A stretch of DNA of 64,000 nt from Atriophallophorus winterbourni. Its lineage: Eukaryota > Platyhelminthes > Trematoda > Plagiorchiida > Microphallidae. Shown piece after piece: positions 21,001-33,000 of the stretch; position 1 is the stretch's first letter; every line of letters starts with the position of its first letter. The notes below the pieces were generated by a model. That model saw only the letters and a program-made list of their open reading frames with translations, was not told the DNA's origin and did no database searches. The stretch covers positions 1-64,000 of the forward strand of contig JACCGJ010012808.1 of the NCBI GenBank assembly GCA_013407085.1. The letters are read 5' to 3'. The position numbers and the translations under genes are program-made.

Positions 21001-24000
21001 AGTTCTTTGGTTAGTTCAACGGAAACCTTTGCAAATAAAAGGATTAGATTCATTTTAGATGACAAACGTTATTAGAAGCAATTGGAATAATAGATGAGAA
21101 GTTTCGGCAGTTAAGCATTTAGTACTTGTTACCGGCGTAATGCTGTCAATGATGAGGATGATATGAGAAGTAGAAGATAAGGTCAGACAATGCCACGCTA
21201 TCTGAGATACTATTGGGTTATCCAGCCGTAAACTTTAAATGGGAAATAGTATTACTTGTGAATCAATCAAACAGTCCTTATGCGAAATTCTTTTCGTCAA
21301 ATCAAAAATTTCGTGTTTTCTTACGGCGAGGAAGGTTTTCGCCTAAGGTTTTAGTAAGACGAATGTAGAATGTATGAAATTACAAGCTTTGATCCAGACA
21401 AAGTGCAGCACAATCATGGATTGGACGTGAGGTGAGATAGTGTCAGGTTGTCTAGGCCTAGAATCATATAAGAAACAGAAATGGAAGTGACTACAGCGTA
21501 ATTTGGCTTGCAGCTCAATACCTTCGATAAATCCACTAAGGCACGGCGTTAGTTGTACAGCATAAACTATTGCACATCCGTGTACAATCAAGATGAATAT
21601 GGACACAAGAGTAGCAAATAGATTCCACATGCCTGGAACGATTTTAAAATACGATTCACGTTCAAGGGTTACGGTGAGCTCGAAAAAATTCGTTAAATCA
21701 TTGAAATATCCGTATATGAACGTTAAAAAGCTCCGCAGCATACCTGGTAAAAACAGTTTATTAGAAAGCCCGAAATCCCACGAAACCGATAGTTCAATAT
21801 CCAGTCTATGATTTGCTTGTGATTTGATACGTGACGCAGCGATGACGCGTGCTAAAACGAGAAATCCAGGGTTCGAATCTCATTATAGATTCGCCTTTCT
21901 AAAATGTGTTAACCCCCATGTATTGTGTTGCTCACACCCCTAGCACTCCTCCCCGGGTTATAACCGTTAACAGCCATTGCGGAGAGGATAAGATAAGCTT
22001 CAACGAGCCTTGAATCAGTGGATATGTGGCACACAAAGTTAAACTTTGGAGCTACTGCTAATGATGTTTCGTGCCTCGATCAGGCTTGTGCTTTATACCG
22101 TCATACCACTAAACCGTCAAGCGCTCAAAAGGCTAATAAATGATTAATGCTATTTAAAGCTTCTATCATCAATACCTGACCGCTTAAGCTAAAACAGAAT
22201 TATAGCATGTTGGTCTATGTTAAATCTATTAGTGCTCGACACTTTGTCTGGTTGTAAGATTATGATTTCACGTTTGGAGCTCGACATTTACAGTTGTAAG
22301 AGTGGCTTGAAAAGCTAATTTCATTTCAAAACTATGACCGATTTCGTGCGAAGAACTACAATGCACAATCTTGCTTCGATATCAACGAAATAGCAAAGCA
22401 ACGGTGTGAGATAGCAACTAGTACGAAGTTTATTAATATCAATTTGTGTTGCTGTATCAATCCAAAAGGCTACATGATTTGAATGATATTTTATCCAACG
22501 ACGCATTTCGTTCCATTGGTCGTAAACGATAGTTTAATGTGACATTCACTTGTTCGGCTTTAGGTGAAATGCTCTCTGCAACCGACAATAAAACCAAAGA
22601 AGAAGTGATGCCCCAAAAGATCTACATGTCAGACGTGATTTGATTTGATCCAGATTGATACATAAATGATAAATCTCAGTATTCGGAAGTTCAAGTTTTA
22701 ACATGGATATTAGGAAAACACCATCGCCATAAAAGCAGCCTGATATCGACATTTTGTATTGATGGTAAACGCGTCTCGATTGAGAAGCGCACATCAACAG
22801 GCTGATAAGTCCAACTCTACGACGCACGCAAAGCGCAACGAAGTAACGGGAATGAATGCAGCGATGCTAACATTGAAGAGATAAGCTCAAGCAGCAAGAC
22901 GAGTAAGATCATACAATCCGAGTCAGACTAACGTCCGCACTCAAGACTGCGCATACTTTGTAAAAATGACGATTAACCGACCATCAACCATCCACAATTA
23001 CACAGAATACAATAAACAATAGTGAATAATAAATAAATAGTAAAAATACCTGAGCAATTTTAGGCAAGGTGTTGGCGATTAGAAACGACGAGGCCACTGT
23101 CCGCAGATCCACACGTCTGGGAACGATTGCCAATGTTTTGGTTGCACTTAAAAGACGGTAAATGTTAGGTGTCGGTTGAATTCGATCATCAAATGTGTAA
23201 GCCTTCAGTGCCGGACTGAACGTCAGCGGATGCCGTAGCTGCTTGGCGACTAAATTCAGAAAATCCCTCTGAAGAGTTGACAGGATTGCCAGCATGAAGT
23301 GACCCCTGTGCGGTGGGTGGATCATGAGTGTGGTGCCCTTTTTGTCATCAAAGCAAGGCGTTCCGGTGAAATTCATGATGGACGGAATCACATGGGACGA
23401 ATTTTGTCGCAATCGAGCAGCAAAGGTCCCTAAACATGATTGTGTGCCTAGAGCTTCGTGGCGAAGATTCAACAAAGGCCGACAAAGCCCTAACAGTTGC
23501 GGGTAAAATTCGGATGAAACCCGATTCAATGCAGCCATATGTGTGAAGCAAAGTATGGCCTGGAGTTGGTCATGGGTGAATAAGCTTTCCACGATGCTTG
23601 GACGACCTTCCGTTTGAGTTATACCTGATGAGAGAGATGAAAACATAGCAACTTAGGTGAATTGCAATAATCCAAAATGCTGTTCAAGGGTTTTTCCTAG
23701 AAATAATTACTTGTTGACTACTCATCAGTACCAGGTTGATTCGGATTTCAAAGGAAGCACTGGACTCGAGTTTCACTCTAACTAGAGTTTATCAGCAGTG
23801 CATATCGATGATTGGATCAGGATTTAAACCTGGGATCGTCTCAATGTGTTAACCGCTCAGCCAATACGTCAGAAGCAACAAGGTACTGATGAGTAGTCTA
23901 TAAATAAGAATCCAAAATGCCTCTAAAGTGAGTCCACAAAAATTATTTTCGTTTCAAACAACAGATGATGAAGAATTAAGAATATTCAAACAGAGTCAAC

Positions 24001-27000
24001 TGGCTTCTAACTAACATCATGGCTTTATTCCAAATATAGATGGTGCAGAATTAGGTGTGGGCTGCAACGACACAGTTCAAATGGCAATAAAGCAAAATTT
24101 AGGTGAATTCCCATTCACAATACGTGGATTAACAAGATAAGTTTATGCATGTTAACTTGATTTGCAATATCCACGCAGCTATCGAAGATTCTATTACAGA
24201 TAGTTGCGTTAAGTATCCGGCAGTGAGAAGCAACTCCAGCGATGGTGCGAGACTGTGATTGACGAAGACACACAGGCATCTTATTTCTTCTTCTCTCAGT
24301 GTCCAGGTTTCACATCTGCACAATAAAACCACGCGAACGGTAGCTTTATAGACTCTACCCGTCAGCGTTGCCAAAAGATGCGCAAATCATTCAATCAAAC
24401 GCGTTTATTCTGAGATAACTTATCGTATACCTGATCCCAGATGAGTCAAATAAACATTGATCGAAAGTGAACCATAAATAAAAAGTAACAGTTGACCTAC
24501 CGTTGCTGTTTGCAATCGAGTATGAACTAGCTTTCCAAGTATATGGCGCAAATACAACGATAAATTTCGCGAGGATTCGGAAAACGACCAGAAACTACAA
24601 AACATTACAAATTGCTACACAGAAAATTCCTTACATGTTTTCTCGAAACGCTCCAATGTAATCAGATCGTGATGGAAAAGCCAGGCACGTTAAAAGCGAA
24701 ATCTATACGGGTTAGGTGAAAACATTGCACGGATGTGCAATCGTGCAGCATTTATGTGCTGTGCGGCTAACATCGTGCTAAATTGATTGGCCACGGGTAG
24801 TGAGCTGCATGCTGAAACACGCTGGAGTCTCACTACCATTTCTATTTCCCCCCTCATATTTGTCTAGGCTTGGGCAACCTGACAGTATCTTAGCCCGCGT
24901 GCCGTCTCTGACTATGCGGCACTTTGCCTGGATCAGGCTTGTGCTTTCATTCCATTCCATTTATTCCATAGGTGAAAACAACAACAGTTTGACCTGCAAA
25001 ACTGCCGGGTCGGATAACAGCAACGCGCTATACGATAGAATCGGCGTTAGCTAGGTTAATACAGTCAATGCCGCATGTTTTCGTTCAACAAAATTCAAAA
25101 TAAGCAAAATTATCCGAAGTAACAAATTACCAGATGAATCCGCTTCTTTATTTGCACGGGATCCATGCCATCCGGAAACGGTATTGTCCACAGAATCGAA
25201 TAAACGTGCAATAGTCTCCAGTAAATTGAGCCCAGTCTCGAAGATCACATCACGTAGTTCCACAATCTCGTTTGCTGCGTTTGGAGTTGGACAACTGAAA
25301 TAACGTACGCTCAACGAAACAGGCGTTGGTGGCGGAAGTTCGAGAGTATCACAATTCCGAGGAGCCAGATAATCCGCTATCGCTGTGGCAATGTTATTTG
25401 TCCAAACAACCAGTGATGTTAGACCGTCGCGTTGAGCAAGGTGTCCTCGAGTTGGATGGAATCCGAGGAATTCGTCACTGTCACCGTTGACAGCGAGTGT
25501 CGATTGTATATCGCGTAAGGCATTCAAAACTGGCACGAAAAATGAACGAATCAAATTTAACGCTAACGCGTGAGACTCTGCAGTAGGTATGATCCAGATG
25601 GAATTCACGCCCTCCCAACTAGCAGCTGGATTTTTCGGATGGTATCGTTTGTAAAATTCACGCATGCTCAAATACGGAGTCCAGTGAGATGAAGTGTGAA
25701 ACAAGCTAAGACGATTCGGAGATTTTCCGGAAGTTTGCATCAAATCAAATTGCGATAGATCAATGTTGTAACTGATCAAACGACTCAGTAGTAAACCAAT
25801 CAGGGAAGACGAAGCTTCTGCCAGTGCTGGAGAAGGGTACAGCGAGTCCACTTCATGGTCGAATTTGGGTGTGGTCGAAATGACCTCTGACGTGGCCGAT
25901 GTGCATAACCCACCGGTCGCGTAGTACAATGCTTCACATAAGACGACACATAGTGGGTTCAGATACATAGTTTGAAAGCTCGAATCCAGGAAAACACGGG
26001 GGTGAATGGCTGCCAAAGCACCAGGTAAAATGTAAAGCAAGGCGAGTAACCGAGGTTCTGCATGACCGCGATAGACGAATGAGTTATCTGAAAAAGAGCA
26101 GGTCGACGGATGAGATGTGTCAATCTGAAATTCGTCGAAATGAAGACGATCTTACACGAAGGAAATCAGACTAGAAACATTCAACACAGTTCTCAAAAAG
26201 ATGAATCAGCGAGGAATTGAAAATACGATTTAGTAGGGGACGGCTATGAGTAGACGATAATGCAACGCAACAAGCCAAAGTAGTTTGGTGATAGTGAAAT
26301 TGAAAATATCTACAAAAAGGAATCAATTTATTGCACGCTATTCGGTGCTGGAAACGAATAGACTCAGCCGATGATTTATAGGCGTTCGATGTGTTTGTTT
26401 TACAGCGAACATTATTAAATAAACATCAATGAAAGGATGGTAAACGACAAATCAGAGAATGATGTCGCAAGGAGAAGCGAAAAAAACACAACAGTTAAGA
26501 GAATGGGTGATAATCTCGTAGTTCAGATAGGGTATGATCAAAATCAGATGATCCGTTACGCCGGGGGTGTGAAAATGTCCTCACAAAACTAGCACATTCA
26601 AAGAACCTAAAGCTTCTGGGAAGCATTTGAGCCCGGAAGTTCATCAGTTTCGATTTTCAGGGAGTTCCACGGGAGAGTAACTGTCGTAACTACCACAACG
26701 CCTCCTACAATGGCTGAGCCATGTGAAAATAATGGCAAACGGTTCGATGGTGAGTTGAAGTGAGGAAGTTGACATTTGGACAGAACGCAGTTGCGGCACA
26801 AGGACGGCTGCAAAATGATATGAAAGACCTTGACATTGACCCTACGAGTTGGGAAGAATGGGCTTTGACATTTCACTTTGGAGGTACTGTGTATAGCGTC
26901 GTTTACAAACTAGAGAAGAATGGATACTGGTCTCGTTTGTTGAACGTGGATAACACCGATCGGACTGTTCAGCAACTGGAAATGCTGCGAAGCATGAAAA

Positions 27001-30000
27001 CATCATGTGCTTGTGATTTCCATTCATGGTCCTTATCGATCGAAGGATGCCAACAACAACTAGGCTGAATAAAAAGAAAAAGACTGGGTGGGAGAAAACA
27101 TGAGCATTCATTAAGAGTGAGAAGATTCCTCCTCATACTTAATGAATGCTCATGTTCTCAACACTGGCCGATTCAATTGGAACCAGCGCCTAATCAAGGT
27201 GACAGGATACGCCGCATATGGGAATTCCTCGAGGTGTAGCATTCAAAGGTGCAATCGCCTAATCGATTGAGAGATTACTATGGAGCAATGATAGGCAATT
27301 TATGACATAAGTAGACCAAGAATCACATCGGCCACAGGACACCACAAGATCAATCACAGTAATATGGTAGAAAATGGTGAGATTCAAGGTACATTCACGG
27401 AGGCGAGCGTCCAAACATAAACGACCTGCTATGCATGCGGCTAACACCCAATTATGTTTACACGTTTCTCTCTACAACAATCCGTTAGATATTAAGTTCC
27501 ACACAACTACTTTTATTTAGCAAAGTAAGGTGATAGAAAAGAATGTAATAGATGTAATATACGATAAATCGGTTGGAGCAGTTTTGGGTATCATTTCGCA
27601 TGGACACACACTGTGTCTATCTATCTTAACAACCTAAGCGACTACCATTTCCAATCAACTTAAACGTGTTCCCTGTTCGTACTGGCGCTATTGGTGTGAA
27701 GAAGCGTCTGTATCTGACACGATACGTTGCCAAAACATGTTATAAGCGATTTATTACCGACTTTCTTCTCATGAATATGGTTTCCCGATCGATTTTAATC
27801 ATTTTCCGATATCGTAAGGTGATGGGAATTGTCCACAAACGGGAGTAGTGTAGAAATAAAAAGCACTTTCAATTGAAGCGTGACTGATTTCACCAGAAAC
27901 AACCAATACGCGACAATTTCAATACAGCAAGGTAACACACGCGGATTTCAAATACCAATGACGCCAGGGTGTAATTGATTGCATAATCAAGGCAAATTAG
28001 CAATGACAACACAGAACATTTTTTCTTTGGTCTATCAATAAAAGAACAATGACATAAGAGATCACGCGGAGACGAGGCGCAAAGAATTTATCGACCATCG
28101 TTTTGTTTAGCACAAGTGAGAATACAATTACTTTCAAAAGCGTAATCAGGTCAAGGGCGAACAGAAAACTAACAAAATGACGTGGTTTTCGTTTCACAAA
28201 GTGATTGAGTTGTTGATGTTGGCTGGACCACAATTACTCAAGCGATGATAATCACAACGGATTAAGTATGGGATTTTCGCAAATCAGAAAACCAAATCTC
28301 GGGACAGGGAAGTTAACACCACATATCTCAACCAACATTTAGGAGTGATGATTATGAAAATCGAGGCTATCGTTCAAATTCGTTGTAATATTCTGATTAT
28401 AAGGGCGGAAATCCGCGCAAATGGAGGTACTGTTGTCGAGTTAAGCCAAGCTGTTATTTGATAATATAAAAAAATAGCTGAAAACGTAACCAACCTGCCC
28501 TCAATTCATTGATTAAAGAGACAAAGCGAGGCCAGATTAAATTTAACGCGAACAGTGCCATGTCTGCAGGCGGAGGCGAATGGCCCGAGACCTCAGCAGA
28601 ATCGTCATAAACAGATTCCTTGGAGTCCACACACAGCCAGTACAGCTGATGAGCCAACAGTCGCGCTGTGTCCACCTCCCAATGGTCGTTGAAAACGGCA
28701 TCAATTAAAATCGGCAGCAGGTGACAACGGAGACGTCGGTTGCCACTGGCGGAAATGGCAATCGACACTGAAAGTCCAGCTAAGTTACTGAGGGCAAAAA
28801 GGTCGGCATCTGATCTTGGAGGACCTTGCGGTTGAGCATACGGCCTTTGGATAACAATCCCATTGTTCGAGGTTGCCCTGTTTGATTGGCAAGCGGTTTG
28901 AGCCATACAGGACCGGTCATTCAGAAACGCCATGTGTTCAACCAAACGAGAAAATACACGAGAGACCGATTCCTCGATTTGATCCAGACAGTGGTCACGC
29001 GGAGGTTTGAAACATAATTCATCATCAGAAGAGACAAAATCACGAACTGGCACGGATAGAACTGGAAAAAATCACGAATAAAGTCAATCAGCTGTTCATA
29101 TGACGTTGTAAATTTTAAAACCAGCGTACACATTTCATCCTGATAATTTACTTGGCCGATTGAACCATCAGCAGCATCAGAGTGTTTCCTGCATATCAAA
29201 CATGACGTATTAATCGCCAAAAACATTATTAAGATTGAACACGTACCGTGTGTTGTTCTTGGACTCGATCGGTCAATTTCGACCGTGGATACTACATACT
29301 ACAGTCTGATTCGGGAGTAGCAATCTCTCTTTCTCTCTCACAGATTCGCCCATTGCACGGTGTCTACGTGAACGACTCCGTTTAAAAATGTCTGAGCTTT
29401 CTCGGTTCCCGACAACAACGTGTTTCTAATGAATTATAGTTTCATCTACTTGTCGTTCATGACGGTTGAGTTTCGCAAGTTCACAAGGTGAGAATAATTT
29501 TCCAATAAAATCGAACGTTCACGGTTTCAGAGTGCCAATGCATTTGTATGAAAGCACAAGCCTGATCCAGGCAAAGTGCCGCACAGTCAGAGACTGCACA
29601 TGGGCTAAGATGCTGTCAGGTTGTCCAGGCCTAGAGAGATATGAAGAAGAAAAAAGAACAGGAAATGGTAGTGAGACTCCAGTCTGTTTCAGCATGCAGC
29701 TCACTACCTCTGGCCAATCAATTTAGCATAATGTTAGCCACACAGCACAAAGTGCTGCACGATTGCACATCCGCGCAATGCGTTTGTGATACAATTGCAT
29801 TTGTTTAATGAGAAACGCATAATGCTTGTCGATCGGTTCCTGACCAACAACACATTGAGCTGCTGTCAGAACCCATCCTTTGAAATCCAAAAAAATATCT
29901 CGAACGAGGATGAAGATAGGATCACCAAATAAAAAACTCGTAACAAAAGAAATTAAAAAATGACAGTGAGCCTACGGTTAATACCTGCCAGCAAATGCAC

Positions 30001-33000
30001 ATAGTAGACTTGAAGAAACAATTAACAAGGTGACTGCTTTAAGACTATTCCACAGAATCTCATCAGTTGCTTTGGAAAGTAATTCAACAATTGATTATTG
30101 AACAGCGTTTGATGAGCTCTGTTTAGCATCGACGCTTTTAGACAATGCTCCGACTAAGATGGTCGATTGTTTTGTGGAGCTCACCAAGCAAAGGAGGAGT
30201 ATCCAGATGTTCGATGATTGGTAAACGTTCAACAGCTGTTAAAAGCTTGGCTGTATCAATGATTCCCTTAATGCAAGTAGCATCGGCTTGTTGGATGCTG
30301 AGGTTGATTTTAATCCAGTAACCGGTTGCTTATAGCTAACGAAATGTTCTCGGAATATTTCCATTGTAAGTATAGCATGACATATAATCGCAAAATGCAC
30401 TGGAATTCCACGAGGCCACAGCTATCGCACAGCTTCTCAAATATCATTTAAATAGCAGAACCGGTTTCACTAACAATCAGACGCGAAAATTATCTATTGC
30501 CTTACACAAACGACTGAGACACGCGATGGTCCAATCGAAGCGATCGGTAAAATTCGGATCGAAACAGGCGAGTAGGGTTTCGATCAGACGGACGATTTGT
30601 GCACGACCCTCTGGATACATCAGTTCTCGGACGTGGTGCTGGTCGAGCACCATGGTAGACGAGGGTGGCTTTTTCAATTCAGGAACCTGGAAGACAAAGA
30701 CAATAGTATAAGAATGATGATTCAGAGCAGTAACATCTAGATAGTGGAAGAATATGGAAAACTCAAGAACCAACACAACGATATGGCCTGGTTTATGAAT
30801 GATTAAATACCCAGAACAAACGGCAGGAAGCCTCGTACATGAGACAACAAGATGAGAAAAAACGTGCTCGGTTGTGGTCCGCTAGCTGCATTCACGACAA
30901 TGCGAAATGAGTCTGTCCACAGCATAATATTCTCCACTCTAAACCGGACACAGCATAAGCAGAGTAAACGGACAGCACAAGGTAGAAGTCGATGAATGGC
31001 AGTGCTCGTTAGTAAACGGACTTCAGAAAAACGATGCCAAGCGAGCATATACGAACAACAACTGTGAAACAAAATATTCATTTGCATGCTTTTCTGTCAC
31101 ACCCCACGACCGGTTTCGTGCTGTTTGCACTCATCAGGTAGGGACAGTAGATCAGGATCCGCATGCGCTTGAAAAGTGGAATGGTAAACAAAGGAGCGCT
31201 TTATGCCACTGTTGCATGCTGGGCGAACAACCTGTTCAATCATGTGTCCAAACACAAGTATAATGGGGTTAAACCCATAACCATGAACCAAAATACTCAT
31301 TTGCATGCTTTTTCCGTCACACACCCACGACCGGTTTCGTGCTGTTTGCACTCATCAGGTAGGGATCAGTAAGATCAGGATCCGCATGCGCTTGAAACAG
31401 TGGAGAAAAAACAAGCGTGGAGCTGTGACTCATGTCCATAAGGCTAAGTACTGGTACGACCAACCTGTTCAATCACGTGTCCAAACACATGTTTAATGGG
31501 GTTAAACCCATAACCATGAAACAAAATATTCATTTGCATTTGAACAGGTTGGTCGTACCAGCTTTATCCAACAGTGGCATAAAAGCGCTCCTTGTTTAAC
31601 AACTGTGAATGTTTTCATAGAGATGTTCACATGATATAGGGGAAAAGGGTGAAGAGGCGCAGCCAACAAAGGACAGCAAATATAGCTGCATGTAACGTAT
31701 CACAATTCCTTAGTCGGAAATAGAAATTGCAACTGATGTTACGACGTACCAGCTCACATCTCATTGACCACAGGGATTTGCAATAACAATGAAGTCGACT
31801 CAACATTGAGGAGACGCGTAAAGTAAAGACGAGGTTGAAGGTTTTTAAGGCGGGAACCATAGAGGCCATTATAATATGCATTGTGTGTGTAATGAAGATA
31901 ATGACCAATCTCGTGAACCTGGAAACGAGGTGAGTGATTTCGACCAGTGCTGTAGAACTGTAACTCGCCATTACTGTTCATACCGTGAGTCGATTATGGA
32001 TGCCATGCTTACAAAGTAGTAATGAGCAAGACAGAATACCATCAAGCATCATTGAAGCACCTTAGACATAATAACGACAGTAGCAGTCCTATGGGAAGTT
32101 TCTATAGGAAGTTTTTTTCGTTTCGTTTTGCAGAGATAATTTACGACTTGCATGACAGTTAAGAGTTTTGGAAAACTGACGGGCGACCGCCGAGAATGAT
32201 TTTAAAAGGCAGTACTACCGTTTCAATTTTTCAAGCATAGTTATCGTGAACGAAGGGTTTGCCATTGTGCAACAGACCACCCTACGTATTCTATAGTGCC
32301 AAAGGCCCTTTGCAAGAATGTGTGTGATCCGCACGAACGATACTAAAATCGCCTCGTTTATCAGCGAAAACAATTTTCCTAATCGATTTTACACGTAGAA
32401 AACAGAAATCTGATACAATTTCGCGTAGAAGAAAGCAACATGGCTTGCAGCTCACAAGGATTATATACCTACACACCAATCGACGGGGGTAATAAAGCGG
32501 TTGTAGTAGACGTGCAAATTAGGAAAATATAAATAATGAGGATCACATTGTTTCTCAGATTTGTTGGCATGGCCCACGGGTGAGGTCAAAGTATAGTATT
32601 GGGCTAATTGTCCAGTATGAACTTGACAAAACTACCTTGGTAAGTTTAATCCTTTACATTGTAAAAGGAAAAGATGATTTGTGAATGAAGCAGTAGTTAG
32701 ACCGATTAAGTGACCGTAAGACAAATAATAGCGGAGTAATACAGAATCTCATACAAAATGACGAACGGCGACAGTGTCTATGACAACCGTATCAAAGATG
32801 CAGATAAAATAGATTTCGCAGTGCGATGCTAGAGAAAAAACTAGCAGTAGCAATGATTATCGATAGAACGAAGCGAAACAACATAATGTCATTCACAAAC
32901 AAATCCCGGAACGAATTTCTTTCGATTATGTGAGGCAGTGTGATCAAATTTTGAGTGACTTGAAACGAAACGAAAGTTAAAATGAATACAGTCGAATTGC

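Larger units (their letters stand above)
21027..23049 (-). other. PSME4 intron (2.0 kb) with SINE copies
   Basis: Holds SINE-A (21369-21584), a plus-strand tRNA-headed element joined to repeat-C (21820-22040), and two short SINE-A 3' fragments (22067-22100 and about 22225-22275). 22280-23049 has nothing recognised. Confidence 0.65.
26088..28494 (-). other. PSME4 intron (2.4 kb)
   Basis: Contains a plus-strand LINE-F 3' fragment (26716-27075) and a perfect 19-bp hairpin (27097-27156). The remainder is AT-rich with no recognised exon. Confidence 0.65.
31064..31538 (-). mobile_element. Tandem hammerhead-ribozyme repeat array (retrozyme-like)
   Basis: Two units (31064-31283 and 31284-31516) and a 22-bp start of a third. 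Each contains CATTTGCATGCTTTT, a hammerhead on the minus strand, AGATCAGGATCCGCATGCGC, AACCTGTTCAATCA and GGGGTTAAACCCATAACCAT. The distance between the two predicted cleavage sites is 221 nt (31108-31328). Tandem units of about 200 bp, each with one type I hammerhead, are the layout of animal retrozymes, whose RNAs circularise; that function here is inference. The array has no ORF. Confidence 0.7.

Noticed and set aside
21840..21900. A tRNA gene was considered because of GGTTCGAATCT.
   Set aside because: No acceptor stem or anticodon arm can be drawn. The boxes belong to a SINE-type head.
23610..23640. CTGATGAGAGAGATGAAAAC on the plus strand resembles a hammerhead core followed by GAAA.
   Set aside because: It is the complement of the pyrimidine-rich acceptor of a PSME4 exon. 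There is no stem II, stem III or pairing stem I.
24800..25054. Recurrent open frames reading 'PGQPDSIL..VQSLTVRHFAWIRLV' at many places.
   Set aside because: They are translations of SINE-A in one frame. The reading is broken or truncated in most copies and has no start context or domain.
28921..29226. Open frame of 101 codons overlapping the PSME4 exon at 28495-29061.
   Set aside because: Wrong frame for PA200. The acceptor TTTTTTCCAG at 29061 cuts it and the phase supports the other frame.
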